A stretch of DNA of 64,000 nucleotides from Saprospiraceae bacterium (GCA_020436935.1 JAGQWX010000001.1:248001-312000), one strand, 5' to 3'; positions 51,354-60,004 are shown, counted from the stretch's first letter. Numbers and translations: made by a program. The notes: generated by a model not told the origin, from the sequence alone.

Positions 51354-52832
51354 ATGAATATTAAAACATTTTCCATCATAGCCTCCATATTGCTGGCAGC
51401 TATTGGTCTTCAGGCCCAGGGTCTGACTGATGCCGTGCGACTCTCGGTTTTTCAACCTGGAGGTACGGCACGTACCCTTGGAGTTGCAGGATCATTTGGA
51501 GCCATGGGGGCAGATTTTTCTGTTATCAATATCAATCCCGCAGGTATTGGAGAATACAAGCGTGGAGAATTTACATTTTCTCCGTCGGTAGTTACGACCA
51601 ATAGCGCTGCTTATTTTTTCAATAACCCTACCACAGGGACCAGCTACCGTGCATCAAAGTTCGGTCTGGACAATGCATCCATCATCATTGCTACGAATAG
51701 AGGCGGACAGTGGAAAACTTCAAATTTTGCTGTTGGCTTTTCTAAGATTGCAGATTTTAATACCAACTTCAGACTTAATGGTAAAACCCAGGGGTCTATT
51801 GTAGACCGGTTTATTGAGCAGGCAAATGGAAAAATTCTTGATGAACTGGACGACTTTGAAGCCTGGCCTGCATACAATACCGGTGCGATTTATGATTTGG
51901 ATGAAGACCTCAATTATGAAGCTGACATATTCCCGGATGAGTTTAATACTAAGTCACAAATTGTCAACCAGAAAGGTGGCATAAATGAGTTCTCACTTGG
52001 TTGGGCAGGAAATTATCAAAACAAGATCAACTTTGGAGTTTCCATGGGATTGCCAATTGTAAGTTTTGAAGAAACAAAACAGTATGAAGAGGATGATCCT
52101 TTGGATGAAATACCATATTTCAATACACTTTCATTTGATGAATACCTCAATACTACCGGACTGGGTGTAAACTTTAAGGCAGGGTTTATCTACGATATGA
52201 AGTTTTTAAGGATTGGTGGTTCCCTGCACACTCCTACATGGTACACACTGAATGACGACTACTATACTTACACCGAATACAGTTACTATGACAATGGCAT
52301 CAAACAATACGACCATCAGTCACCTGACGGTAGTTTTAAATACAAGCTCAACACACCATGGAGAGCAGTAGGTTCCGTTGGTACCATAGTGTCGCTTGGC
52401 AAGGTCAAAGGTTTTGTGAATGGTGATGTAGAATGGGTAGATTACTCTTCTGGACGGTTTGATTTTACCAAGTTTTCATCTGATCCCGGTGAAGTTCAGT
52501 ATACCAATGACGTAAATAATGAAATGAGCATTGTCTTGGGACAAAGCATCAATTACAGACTAGGCGGTGAATTGGCCCTGGGTAAATTGCGCCTTAGAGC
52601 AGGTACTGAGCGGGCACAATCCCCTTATGTTGACAATGATACAAGAATTGTGACCAATTCATTTGGCTTTGGTTTTAGAGAAAATAATTTTTTCCTGGAT
52701 CTAGCGGTTCAGAAAAGAAGTTCCACCAATTCATATCTACCATACGTATTGAGCGATGAATCTGCAAATCCATTGACCACTATTGATCAGCAAAAAACAC
52801 GTGTGGTCCTTACTGCAGGATTCAAGTTTTAA
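51354..52832 (+). CDS. OmpP1/FadL-type outer-membrane transport protein
   Basis: A 492-residue barrel. The ATG at 51354 begins a signal peptide (MNIKTFSIIASILLAAIGLQAQG); the upstream ATG would add 17 residues of non-signal sequence. LGVAGSFGAMGADFSVININPAGIGEYKRGEFTFSPSV near residue 40 is the hallmark N-terminal hatch segment of FadL/OmpP1 proteins (ALGNAFTA-like and NPAG motifs). The rest alternates amphipathic strands and ends in a strand with terminal Phe (VVLTAGFKF). Such proteins admit hydrophobic compounds such as fatty acids or aromatics. A terminator follows at 52914. Confidence 0.87.
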   Translation: MNIKTFSIIASILLAAIGLQAQGLTDAVRLSVFQPGGTARTLGVAGSFGAMGADFSVININPAGIGEYKRGEFTFSPSVVTTNSAAYFFNNPTTGTSYRASKFGLDNASIIIATNRGGQWKTSNFAVGFSKIADFNTNFRLNGKTQGSIVDRFIEQANGKILDELDDFEAWPAYNTGAIYDLDEDLNYEADIFPDEFNTKSQIVNQKGGINEFSLGWAGNYQNKINFGVSMGLPIVSFEETKQYEEDDPLDEIPYFNTLSFDEYLNTTGLGVNFKAGFIYDMKFLRIGGSLHTPTWYTLNDDYYTYTEYSYYDNGIKQYDHQSPDGSFKYKLNTPWRAVGSVGTIVSLGKVKGFVNGDVEWVDYSSGRFDFTKFSSDPGEVQYTNDVNNEMSIVLGQSINYRLGGELALGKLRLRAGTERAQSPYVDNDTRIVTNSFGFGFRENNFFLDLAVQKRSSTNSYLPYVLSDESANPLTTIDQQKTRVVLTAGFKF

Positions 52833-52913
52833 TCATTAGCATAATAATTTCTCAGAAAGCCAATTCGGGATTTATCCTATAAAAATGTAGTGAGTTCAGG
52901 AATTGGTTATAAT

Positions 52914-52938
52914 AAGGGTTCTACGGAACCCTTTTTTT
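52914..52938 (+). terminator. intrinsic terminator after the FadL-type gene
   Basis: AAGGGTTC (52914-52921) and GAACCCTT (52926-52933) form an 8-bp perfect stem with tetraloop TACG, followed by T-rich sequence to 52938. Orientation fits the plus-strand gene ending at 52832; it overlaps the last codons of the convergent EamA gene. Confidence 0.85.
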
Positions 52939-53844
52939 ATTCAACCATTTCATCTCCATTTTTGTGTTGATGAAAAATACTCCAAGTAAGAGCAGGGCCG
53001 ATGCAAACAATGCCCTGAGTGTGATGGGTTCCGACAAAAACAACCAGCCCAGGAAAAGTGCCACCACAGGGTTGACATAAGTATTGGTAGACACCTTTTC
53101 AGCACTCACCTTTTTCAACAAAAAATTAAAAGCTGTAAACGCAATCACGGATCCGAATATCACCAAATAGCCCCAAGACAATCCTGCTTTCCACGTGATG
53201 TGGTCTAGACTGTGCCAATCTTCGCCCAACAATAGTGAAATCACAAAAAGCGATAAGCCTGCAAATATCATTTGCACACCGGAGTTGACAAAGTGATTTC
53301 GCGGTAGTTCAGATTTAGCAACAAAATAACTTCCATAAGCCCACATCAGTACTGCGATCAGTACCATAAGCACTCCTTTATAAAAATTCGCACTGGTTGC
53401 CAATGCTTGGTCCGACACCAGAAAATAAATACCCAGGATGCCTAAAGCTATACCCAAAATTGACTTGGCAGGCACTTTTTTGCCATCCAGAAAATACATC
53501 ATCAGCAATAAAAATAAAGGTTGAGAAGAAACCAGCATGGCCGATATACCACTGTCAACGTATTGTAGTGCCCATACAGCAGCCCCATTTCCAATGGTCA
53601 GCATGAGGATTCCGGCAATCGCTGCATTTCTGGCCCTCACTTTTGTGGTATCAAACGGTATTTTATTCCATTTGGCAATAGCAAAAATGATGATTGCCGC
53701 AAGAGTAAACCTTATGCCGGCCAGCAAAAATGGCGGATAATCCTGCACCAGAATCTTATTGAATAAGTAGGTTGATCCCCATATGAAATAGATGGCAACA
53801 AATGCCAAAATGATCATCAGTTTTTCGTTGCTCTTTGCTGCCAC
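52921..53844 (-). CDS. EamA/DMT-family transporter
   Basis: A 307-residue membrane protein with ten hydrophobic segments in two EamA repeats (about 8-135 and 150-295). Typical features are FAIYFIWGSTYLFNKI near the start, SQPLFLLLMMYFLDGKKVP in the first repeat, and NPVVALFLGWLFLSEPITLRALFASALLLLGVF in the second. EamA proteins export amino acids, nucleosides or other metabolites; the substrate is not predictable. It overlaps the terminator of the convergent gene. A minus-strand TACCTTTG (53869 down to 53862) lies 18 bases before its ATG and may be the -7 element. Confidence 0.9.
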   Translation of the reverse strand: MAAKSNEKLMIILAFVAIYFIWGSTYLFNKILVQDYPPFLLAGIRFTLAAIIIFAIAKWNKIPFDTTKVRARNAAIAGILMLTIGNGAAVWALQYVDSGISAMLVSSQPLFLLLMMYFLDGKKVPAKSILGIALGILGIYFLVSDQALATSANFYKGVLMVLIAVLMWAYGSYFVAKSELPRNHFVNSGVQMIFAGLSLFVISLLLGEDWHSLDHITWKAGLSWGYLVIFGSVIAFTAFNFLLKKVSAEKVSTNTYVNPVVALFLGWLFLSEPITLRALFASALLLLGVFFINTKMEMKWLNKKRVP

Positions 53845-53930
53845 TTTCGTCTTGTAAGCCGCAAAGGTAAATGAATATTTGATTACCTTTCTATCAATAA
53901 AAAAAGCAATCTTAGCACCATCAAGAATAT

Positions 53931-55112
53931 TTGATGAAACTAAACGACTGGATATTCAAATGGCATGACAGGCAATCTACAACCACAGGAGTAGCTGTTT
54001 ATGTCATATGGGTGCTTCTATTTTTAGGCGTATTCAATGCTTTGATCTGTAATGAGAATCCCTTGTATGTCAGAAGCACAGAGGGTTTACACTTTCCTGC
54101 ATTCAATGATTTTTTCCACGATATTACACTTAGAAAAAGAATACAACAGGACTTCCCTGAGGGCAAAGGTTTGTATACACTCATTCCATACTCGTACGAT
54201 AGTATTGATAAACTCAATATGTCTGCAAAAAGTCCTCTAAGTCCTCAAGAAGTAAAAAGCAGAAGGTATAAACATTGGCTTGGTACGGATATTCTCGGTC
54301 GTGATGTTGCTGCCGGTGTGTGTCGGAGCCTTTATAACTCAACAAGGGTAGCCATTTTGGCTACTTTATTTTCGATGTTCCTGGGTACTTTTTTGGGTCT
54401 GCTTGCAGGAGTTGCAGGAAATCATCGATTGCAAATGAGCATTCCAAGGTTATTGGTGTTTGCTGTTTTCACATTTCTTTTTGGTTTTTATCTATTTGTT
54501 TTTTTGAAAGAGACCCTGTGGTTGGATCTCTTATGGTTGCTGATATCTATGGGATGCAGCATATGGGCTGCATTGTACATGCCGGAAATCGGGGGTAAAA
54601 GAATAAGCCTGCCTGTAAATAACCTTGTCTCTATGCTCATTGAAATTCGTAAATCAGTCCCTGCGCTCATATGGGTATTGGTTTTGATTGGTATATTCAG
54701 AAATCCAGGCTTATTTTCTACAGTATTGATGATATCCTTGATAGGTTGGACCAACTTCGCGCGGGTAGCAAGAGCCGAAGCAATGAGCATGGTCTCAGGA
54801 AATTTTATAGCCTATGCCGATGCCATTGGAGTGGGCATATTCAGAATCATGGTCAAACACATCTATCCCAATATCAGACCCATCATTGTGACCATGGCCA
54901 TTTTTGCTTTTACCGGTAATATTTTGCTTGAAGCGACGCTGAGCTTTTTGGGAATGGGCTTGCCTGCAGATGAGGTTTCCTTCGGGTCATTTTTTGCAGC
55001 AGCAAAATCCAACCTCAATGCCTGGTGGTTGATCGTTTTCCCTGGTGTGGTTTTCTTCTTACTTGTTTTTTCGTTGAGGCTGGTTAGCGGTAAGGCATCA
55101 GAATCTTATTGA
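53931..55112 (+). CDS. OppC/DppC-like ABC transporter permease with an inserted membrane hairpin
   Basis: A 393-residue permease. After one N-terminal membrane segment comes an extracytoplasmic region of about 75 residues and then LGTDILGRDVAAGVCRSLY near residue 116, the usual OppC hallmark. The EAA-loop region lies near residue 280 (ARVARAEAMSMVSGNFIAYADAIGV) and ATLSFLGMGLPADEVSFGS near residue 342. Normal OppC proteins have about 300 residues; here some 70 additional residues with two hydrophobic segments (FAVFTFLFGFYLFVFLK and LLWLLISMGCSIWAALYM) separate the LGTDxLGRD part from the conserved IEIRKSVPA segment. No partner permease, ATPase or binding protein is adjacent. Its 3' end overlaps the convergent CPBP gene by 7 bases. 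Confidence 0.85.
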   Translation: MMKLNDWIFKWHDRQSTTTGVAVYVIWVLLFLGVFNALICNENPLYVRSTEGLHFPAFNDFFHDITLRKRIQQDFPEGKGLYTLIPYSYDSIDKLNMSAKSPLSPQEVKSRRYKHWLGTDILGRDVAAGVCRSLYNSTRVAILATLFSMFLGTFLGLLAGVAGNHRLQMSIPRLLVFAVFTFLFGFYLFVFLKETLWLDLLWLLISMGCSIWAALYMPEIGGKRISLPVNNLVSMLIEIRKSVPALIWVLVLIGIFRNPGLFSTVLMISLIGWTNFARVARAEAMSMVSGNFIAYADAIGVGIFRIMVKHIYPNIRPIIVTMAIFAFTGNILLEATLSFLGMGLPADEVSFGSFFAAAKSNLNAWWLIVFPGVVFFLLVFSLRLVSGKASESY

Positions 55113-55828
55113 TGTTGTTTTCTCTTCTGCAAGATTACGAATACTGCCCCTGAGAGCATATCCACAAAAATGTGGAGCATGATTACTACTACCAATGACT
55201 TGGTGAGCAGGAAAATGCTGCCAAATAACAGAGAAAGAGAAAATATTTTGAATACATTCAGAAAACCCTGGTAAATGTGTGATACTGAAAATATAATGCC
55301 AGGAATGAGGACAGAAAGTATCATGGAATATTGATCAATTGGAATGCTTTCATGGATATAGTTGATCAGAAACCCTCTGAAAACAACCTCCTCACAAACA
55401 CCGGCACTGCACGCTAAAAAAACAAAATGCGCGTACTCCTTCCAATTTGCCGGCATAATGGATAAAAATTCTTCATCATCAGGAGTTTTATCTCGAATGG
55501 CTTTAAATGTTGAATATGCCGTATCTGCGAGGTAAATCAACAATAGGGCAGCTATCAAGTACCATGAAAGTGCTGAAAATTGAGGATATTGTATGCCCAG
55601 GAGACCCCAGGGTTTTTGAGAAAAATTCCAGCTGGTCAAAACCAATGAGGCACCAATCCAGAGCATCAAGCCGTTGCTGTAATACAAGTGTTTCTTAGGA
55701 GGAAGCTCCATTTTTACAGTTTCTCCTTCCTGGGTTCCACTGGTCTGAGAAGCAGAAAAAAGAGAGAGCAAAGGGATAACAATGCCCACGATTAAAAAAA
55801 TAATATGATCCAACCAGAATAGTGTCAT
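55106..55828 (-). CDS. CPBP-family intramembrane metalloprotease
   Basis: A 240-residue membrane protein with about seven hydrophobic segments. The CPBP (Abi/CAAX protease) motifs are complete: EEVVFRGFL near residue 143 (E-E-x3-R), FSVSHIYQG near residue 182 and MLHIFVDML near residue 217. Eukaryotic homologues (Rce1) cleave prenylated proteins; bacterial members act in bacteriocin self-immunity, toxin handling or unknown processing. No bacteriocin gene is visible nearby. The last 7 bases overlap the convergent permease gene. Confidence 0.88.
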   Translation of the reverse strand: MTLFWLDHIIFLIVGIVIPLLSLFSASQTSGTQEGETVKMELPPKKHLYYSNGLMLWIGASLVLTSWNFSQKPWGLLGIQYPQFSALSWYLIAALLLIYLADTAYSTFKAIRDKTPDDEEFLSIMPANWKEYAHFVFLACSAGVCEEVVFRGFLINYIHESIPIDQYSMILSVLIPGIIFSVSHIYQGFLNVFKIFSLSLLFGSIFLLTKSLVVVIMLHIFVDMLSGAVFVILQKRKQHQ

Positions 55829-55844
55829 AAATACAAAAAGTCAA

Positions 55845-55852
55845 CAAAGCTA
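55845..55852 (-). promoter_or_regulatory. -7 element of the CPBP protease gene
   Basis: Minus-strand TAGCTTTG (55852 down to 55845) matches TAnnTTTG and lies 16 bases before the ATG at 55828. At 21 bases further upstream TTTC replaces the ideal TTTG. A perfect palindrome lies upstream at 55893-55906. Confidence 0.35.
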
Positions 55853-55892
55853 AACTTTTCCGAAAGTAATTAAGAAATGTTTGGCGTACTTA

Positions 55893-55906
55893 GCACAATA
55901 TTGTGC
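55893..55906. promoter_or_regulatory. 14-bp perfect palindrome between CPBP and Lhr-type helicase genes
   Basis: GCACAATATTGTGC is a perfect palindrome in the 290-base divergent region, 65 bases upstream of the CPBP ATG and 212 bases upstream of the helicase ATG. It is a candidate operator; the binding factor is unknown. The rest of this intergenic region shows no gene. Confidence 0.4.
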
Positions 55907-56118
55907 AGATTGGCAAAAAGAGCCGGATTTGATTTCATCTTCTTCAGCAAGCATCTTCATCCAATTTCTATTATGGATAACACACCCGGACAAGCTTATG
56001 TTTAAAAAAGCGTGCTGCCAAAAATTCTACTTTTAAAAATGATTTTCAAAACATTTGTGGATCTTGAGCATTCAAATAAAGCATCCGCAAGATTAGAGCG
56101 ATAAACCTTATTTAACGT

Positions 56119-58530
56119 ATGGATCACCTCAAGCCGGCGAAGCACTGGTTTAAAGAAAAAGCCTGGAAACCACATAAGTTCCAGCTCGAAGCATGGACCA
56201 AATATCAGGAGGGTTATTCCGGACTGGTCAATGCACCCACCGGCAGCGGAAAAACCTATAGCCTTGTCCTTCCTGCAATGCTCAATGCGCAGAAAAAAAG
56301 GGGTTTAAAACTAATTTGGGTAACTCCGATCAGGGCACTTGCAAAAGAAATTCTTCAGGCCTCTGTCAGAGCAACCGAGGGCATCGGACTACAGTGGAAC
56401 ATACAAGTGCGCACCGGCGATACTACTTCTTCTGTCAGGCAGAAACAATGGTCCGACCCGCCGGACATGCTCATCACCACGCCTGAAAGCATCCATGTCA
56501 TGATGACTTCCAAAGGTTACAGCGATTATTTCAAACACCTGGAATGTGTTGTGGTAGATGAATGGCACGAACTTATCGGATCCAAAAGGGGGGTCATGAT
56601 GGAACTGGCTTTGTGCAAACTCAAAGAACTGAGTCCTCAGATGAGGCTTTGGGGCATCTCCGCTACCATTGGCAATCTGGAAGAAGCTACTGATGTACTG
56701 TTTGGAACCAAAAGACCCGAGAAGTTTTGTTTCATCAAATCAGACATCAGAAAAAAAATAAAAGTAAAAGCCATCATTCCCAAGGTGATCGAAACTTTGC
56801 CATGGGCTGGGCATCTGGGTTTGCGGCAAGCCGAGGAAATCATTCCCCTCATATATCAGTACAATACCACATTGATCTTTACCAACACCCGCGCTCAGTG
56901 TGAAATATGGTATCAAAGACTTCTTGACCTGGATGACAACCTCGCCGGTTTGATTGCCATGCACCATGGCAGCATCAGCAAAGAACTGCGGGATTGGGTA
57001 GAAGACGCATTGTATGAAGGCAGGCTCAAGGCTGTGGTATGCACCTCTTCTCTTGACCTCGGTGTAGATTTCAGGCCGGTTGAAAACATCATACAAATCG
57101 GCAGTCCCAAAGGTGTATCAAGATTTGTGCAACGTGCGGGGCGAAGTGGGCACCAGCCGGGAGCAACAAGCCACATTTACTTCCTGCCCACCCACGCACT
57201 TGAACTTGTCGAAGCCGCCGCTTTGAAATATTCTATTGAGCACGGAGAATTGGAAGACAGGGTGCCCTACCTGCGCTCATTCGATGTGTTGATCCAATTT
57301 TTGATGACACTTGCTGTTTCTGAAGGCTTTTCAGGAAAAAAGATGTACGAGCTCGTAAGCCAAACTTTTTGTTTTGCTTCTATGTCCGAAGAAGAGTGGG
57401 GCGAAATTTTACACTACCTGGTTCATGGTACCAAGTCTTTGGAAGCCTATGATGAGTTCCAGAAGATGGAAGTAAAAAATGACCACTATTTTGTTTCATC
57501 AAGGGGAGTGGCCATGAGGCACCGCATGAGCATAGGGGTCATTGTGAGCGATGCCATGATCCACGTCAAGTATGTCTCGGGCATGAGGTTGGGTTCTATT
57601 GAAGAATATTTTATTGCCCAATTGAGTCCGGGAGATGTGTTCTGGTTTGCAGGAAGGCCTCTTGAACTGGTACGGTTTAAGGAAATGACGGCCCAGGTCA
57701 GGAATACAACCAAAACCAATGGCAGGATACCTTCTTATATGGGTGGAAGACTTCCTTTGAGCTCGCAGATTTCCAAGGTGCTCAAAATGAAAATCAATGA
57801 CTACAAAAACAACATCATTGAGGATCCTGAAATTACAGCTCTGATTCCTTTGTTCCAGACACAGATGAATCGTTCTGTACTTCCGGGTACGGACGAATTG
57901 CTTATTGAATACTTTGAAACAAAAGAAGGTTGGCACCTGACCATGTTCCCCTTTGAAGGAAGAGCGGTGCACGAAGGTATGGCGGCTTTGATTGCCAAAA
58001 GAATAGGAAGATTGGTGCCCATTACTTTTTCGATATCTATGAATGACTATGGCTTTGAGCTGCTCTCTGATCAAAAAATTGATGTGGACACCATCATCAA
58101 TACATCGCTTTTCTCTTCAGAAGACCTTGTCCCTGACATTCAGGCCAGCATCAATGCAGTAGAACTTGCAAAAAGAAAATTCAGGGATGTGGCTGTTATA
58201 TCGGGCTTGATCTTTCAGGGATTTCCCAATAAGTACAAAAAAGAACGCCACCTGCAATCCTCCTCCGAATTATTGTTTGGCGTTTTTCATGACTATGAAC
58301 CCGACAATCTTCTGTACCTGCAAACCTATGAAGAAGTCATGACCTTTCAGTTGGAAGAAGCAAGGCTGAGGGACGCACTCAAGCTTATCCGCCAACAAAA
58401 ACTGGTGATTTCAAAGCCTACATTGCCTACACCAATTTCTTTCCCACTGCTCGTCGACAGACTGCGCGAAAAAATGAGTACAGAACAGGTCGAAGATAGA
58501 ATTCGCAAAATGCTGGCAATACAGGAGTAG
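56119..58530 (+). CDS. Lhr-type (ligase-associated DNA-damage-response) DEXH-box helicase
   Basis: An 803-residue SF2 helicase of the Lhr-core group. Walker A is APTGSGKT near residue 39, the variant DEXH box reads VVDEWHELIG near residue 147, motif III WGISATIGN follows, and motif VI is FVQRAGRSGHQPGA near residue 338. The C-terminal 350 residues are the Lhr winged-helix and accessory domains. This length and end fit the helicase of the four-gene LHR-exonuclease-ligase-phosphoesterase DNA repair set of Bacteroidota and Proteobacteria. None of the other three genes is next to it here, which is unusual. It is not Lhr full-length (about 1500). Confidence 0.9.
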   Translation: MDHLKPAKHWFKEKAWKPHKFQLEAWTKYQEGYSGLVNAPTGSGKTYSLVLPAMLNAQKKRGLKLIWVTPIRALAKEILQASVRATEGIGLQWNIQVRTGDTTSSVRQKQWSDPPDMLITTPESIHVMMTSKGYSDYFKHLECVVVDEWHELIGSKRGVMMELALCKLKELSPQMRLWGISATIGNLEEATDVLFGTKRPEKFCFIKSDIRKKIKVKAIIPKVIETLPWAGHLGLRQAEEIIPLIYQYNTTLIFTNTRAQCEIWYQRLLDLDDNLAGLIAMHHGSISKELRDWVEDALYEGRLKAVVCTSSLDLGVDFRPVENIIQIGSPKGVSRFVQRAGRSGHQPGATSHIYFLPTHALELVEAAALKYSIEHGELEDRVPYLRSFDVLIQFLMTLAVSEGFSGKKMYELVSQTFCFASMSEEEWGEILHYLVHGTKSLEAYDEFQKMEVKNDHYFVSSRGVAMRHRMSIGVIVSDAMIHVKYVSGMRLGSIEEYFIAQLSPGDVFWFAGRPLELVRFKEMTAQVRNTTKTNGRIPSYMGGRLPLSSQISKVLKMKINDYKNNIIEDPEITALIPLFQTQMNRSVLPGTDELLIEYFETKEGWHLTMFPFEGRAVHEGMAALIAKRIGRLVPITFSISMNDYGFELLSDQKIDVDTIINTSLFSSEDLVPDIQASINAVELAKRKFRDVAVISGLIFQGFPNKYKKERHLQSSSELLFGVFHDYEPDNLLYLQTYEEVMTFQLEEARLRDALKLIRQQKLVISKPTLPTPISFPLLVDRLREKMSTEQVEDRIRKMLAIQE

Positions 58531-58657
58531 GTCGTCAAAATTGATACGTTCATAGAACAATGTTTTACATTAATCGTTTTCATGTAACTTTTTATTAGGT
58601 TAAGCGTCTAATAATTGTACAGCAAACAAATAAAATTTGCTAAAAAAGATTTAAAAC

Positions 58658-58689
58658 CTTGACACGCATTTACAGATGACGTATCTTTG
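58658..58689 (+). promoter_or_regulatory. near-consensus promoter of the small gene at 58737
   Basis: TTGACA (58659-58664), 17-base spacer, then TATCTTTG (58682-58689): the -7 element is an exact match to TAnnTTTG, and the -33 element equals both the E. coli -35 box and a CTTG version of the Bacteroidota TTTG with N20 spacing. This is the strongest promoter I found in the window. The start of transcription is predicted near 58695. Confidence 0.75.
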
Positions 58690-58736
58690 TGCCAGGTTTC
58701 AACAAGAAAATAATTAAAAAGTAAATACTATTAAAG

Positions 58737-58907
58737 ATGAGAAGGCTTATAGAGTTGATCGAGAAGAACGCCAGCATCAAATCAAAATCCCTTGTTAGGA
58801 AAATTGAGTTGTTAAAATCTGACGTGAAGGACGGGAAGGAGGATTACAATCCTAAGACGGCGAGATACAAGTCCCTAAAGGACCTGGATAATCTCTTTTC
58901 TCGATAA
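58737..58907 (+). CDS. small basic protein of unknown function, stand-alone transcription unit
   Basis: A 56-codon gene starting ATG at 58737 and ending TAA at 58907. The protein reads MRRLIELIEKNASIKSKSLV and continues with alternating charged residues to DLDNLFSR. It has about 15 Lys/Arg against 9 Asp/Glu, no signal peptide, no Cys, and is predicted largely helical. I do not recognise the family. Support comes from context: a near-consensus promoter 48 bases upstream, an AT-rich leader without other frames, a hairpin directly after the stop, and a terminator at 58965-59000. The compact unit of about 300 bases and the strong promoter suggest high expression. A nucleic-acid or ribosome-associated role would fit the charge, but that is a guess. 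Confidence 0.7.
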   Translation: MRRLIELIEKNASIKSKSLVRKIELLKSDVKDGKEDYNPKTARYKSLKDLDNLFSR

Positions 58908-58914
58908 CAATTAC

Positions 58915-58929
58915 GATCCCAAGGGGATC
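58915..58929 (+). terminator. short hairpin after the small gene
   Basis: GATCCC (58915-58920) and GGGATC (58924-58929) form a 6-bp stem with a 3-base loop, 7 bases after the stop codon; the following TTAATTT is only partly U-rich. It may stabilise or partially end the transcript before the main terminator. Confidence 0.45.
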
Positions 58930-58964
58930 TTAATTTGAACAAGAACGGTTTTTTTAAATAAATT

Positions 58965-59000
58965 AAGGTGCTTCGTACTTCCCGGCGACAGCACCTTTTT
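58965..59000 (+). terminator. intrinsic terminator of the small transcription unit
   Basis: AAGGTGC (58965-58971) pairs with GCACCTT (58991-58997) across a 19-base loop, followed by TTT and AT-rich sequence. It lies between the small plus-strand gene and the convergent T9SS-cargo gene and could act in both directions. Confidence 0.65.
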
Positions 59001-59059
59001 ATTTTGAATCATTTCTCATTGAATTTCATTCACCTGATAGCTGTATTCAAAGGCATCAT

Positions 59060-60004
59060 TTATTTGATCAGAACAACTTCTCCCCACTTCAGGTCTGTCT
59101 TGTGTTTACCTTCATCATCAAGATGTTCAGTCACTATCCGGTAAATATAGACCCCTTCAGCACATTGCTGACCATCCCACACAAGATCTTCATTCCTGGA
59201 TTCAAATCTTTTGTTGCCCCATCTGTCAAATATTTCAATCTGATAGGAAAGCAGGTAACAGCTCGGGACGACTTTAAATCCAGCATTTGTATTTCCTGAA
59301 GCTGCCCCAAAAATATTTGGAACCCATAAGGGACAATCCGTGGCAAAAAAATCAGGCTGCTCTTCGGAGGCGTTGCAGTCAAATGCAGCAGTAGCTGGTT
59401 CAACCATGACCAGAGAAACATCGTCGATCATGACATAATCCAATGCAAAGTCCTGATTTCCTACAAGGGTTTCTATGCGGAGGGTTTTTTCATTGCAAAA
59501 AGCAACAAAGGGTATGTCATATCGCCTCCAAAATCGATGATCTACCAATCCTGTCGTTGTCAGTTCTCTGAAGTTTCCACACGGTGCGTCACCCAGACTT
59601 ATTTTTACCTTAGCCGGTCCTACCTCCAGCGGGATCGAGGGCTTATGCACAGGATCATACATCATGTAAAAACTGAGTCTATAGGTGGCCCCTGCCTGGA
59701 GACTGTCTACAAAGACCTGATGAATGGCTTCATTGCTCCCATCGTAGCTTCCATCGTCGATGGACCTTACCCTTACCACCAGACCAAGATAGGTCTTGCC
59801 CTGATGCGACAACATGTCACTGGAGATGGGTTGAATGTCGGGAGTACTTTTTGCATCACATACTAGCCAGTCGGTCGGAATTCTACTATAAAAAGGATCC
59901 TGACCCTCAAAAGAACCATTTCTGATGAGCTCCTGTCCCATAGCCATATGGAAATGGGTCATTATGAAAACGATAAGTAGCCCTCTGGCGATGTTTAACA
60001 CCAT
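59060..60004 (-). CDS. secreted protein with gliding-motility/T9SS type B C-terminal domain
   Basis: A 314-residue exported protein. Signal peptide about 1-23. Residues about 25-195 resemble a carbohydrate-binding or jelly-roll module (ELIRNGSFEGQDPFYSRIPTDWL, then FALDYVMIDDVSLVMVEPA). The last 85 residues are the gliding-motility-associated (CHU_C, type B) sorting domain: YQIEIFDRWGNKRFESRNEDLVWDGQ and EGVYIYRIVTEHLDDEGK, ending GEVVLIK. The protein is therefore expected to be carried across the outer membrane by the type IX secretion system. An unknown secreted protein is encoded 91 bases upstream on the same strand. Confidence 0.87.
   Translation of the reverse strand: MVLNIARGLLIVFIMTHFHMAMGQELIRNGSFEGQDPFYSRIPTDWLVCDAKSTPDIQPISSDMLSHQGKTYLGLVVRVRSIDDGSYDGSNEAIHQVFVDSLQAGATYRLSFYMMYDPVHKPSIPLEVGPAKVKISLGDAPCGNFRELTTTGLVDHRFWRRYDIPFVAFCNEKTLRIETLVGNQDFALDYVMIDDVSLVMVEPATAAFDCNASEEQPDFFATDCPLWVPNIFGAASGNTNAGFKVVPSCYLLSYQIEIFDRWGNKRFESRNEDLVWDGQQCAEGVYIYRIVTEHLDDEGKHKTDLKWGEVVLIK

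Noticed and set aside
56039-56104. 21-codon open frame ending 14 bases before the Lhr-type helicase start (MIFKTFVDLEHSNK...)
   Set aside because: Could be a leader peptide, but there is no hairpin or amino-acid run suggesting attenuation; chance is sufficient.
58621-58641. AGCAAA / TTTGCT inverted repeat upstream of the small gene promoter
   Set aside because: A 6-bp AT-rich stem is too weak to call a terminator for the helicase gene or an operator.
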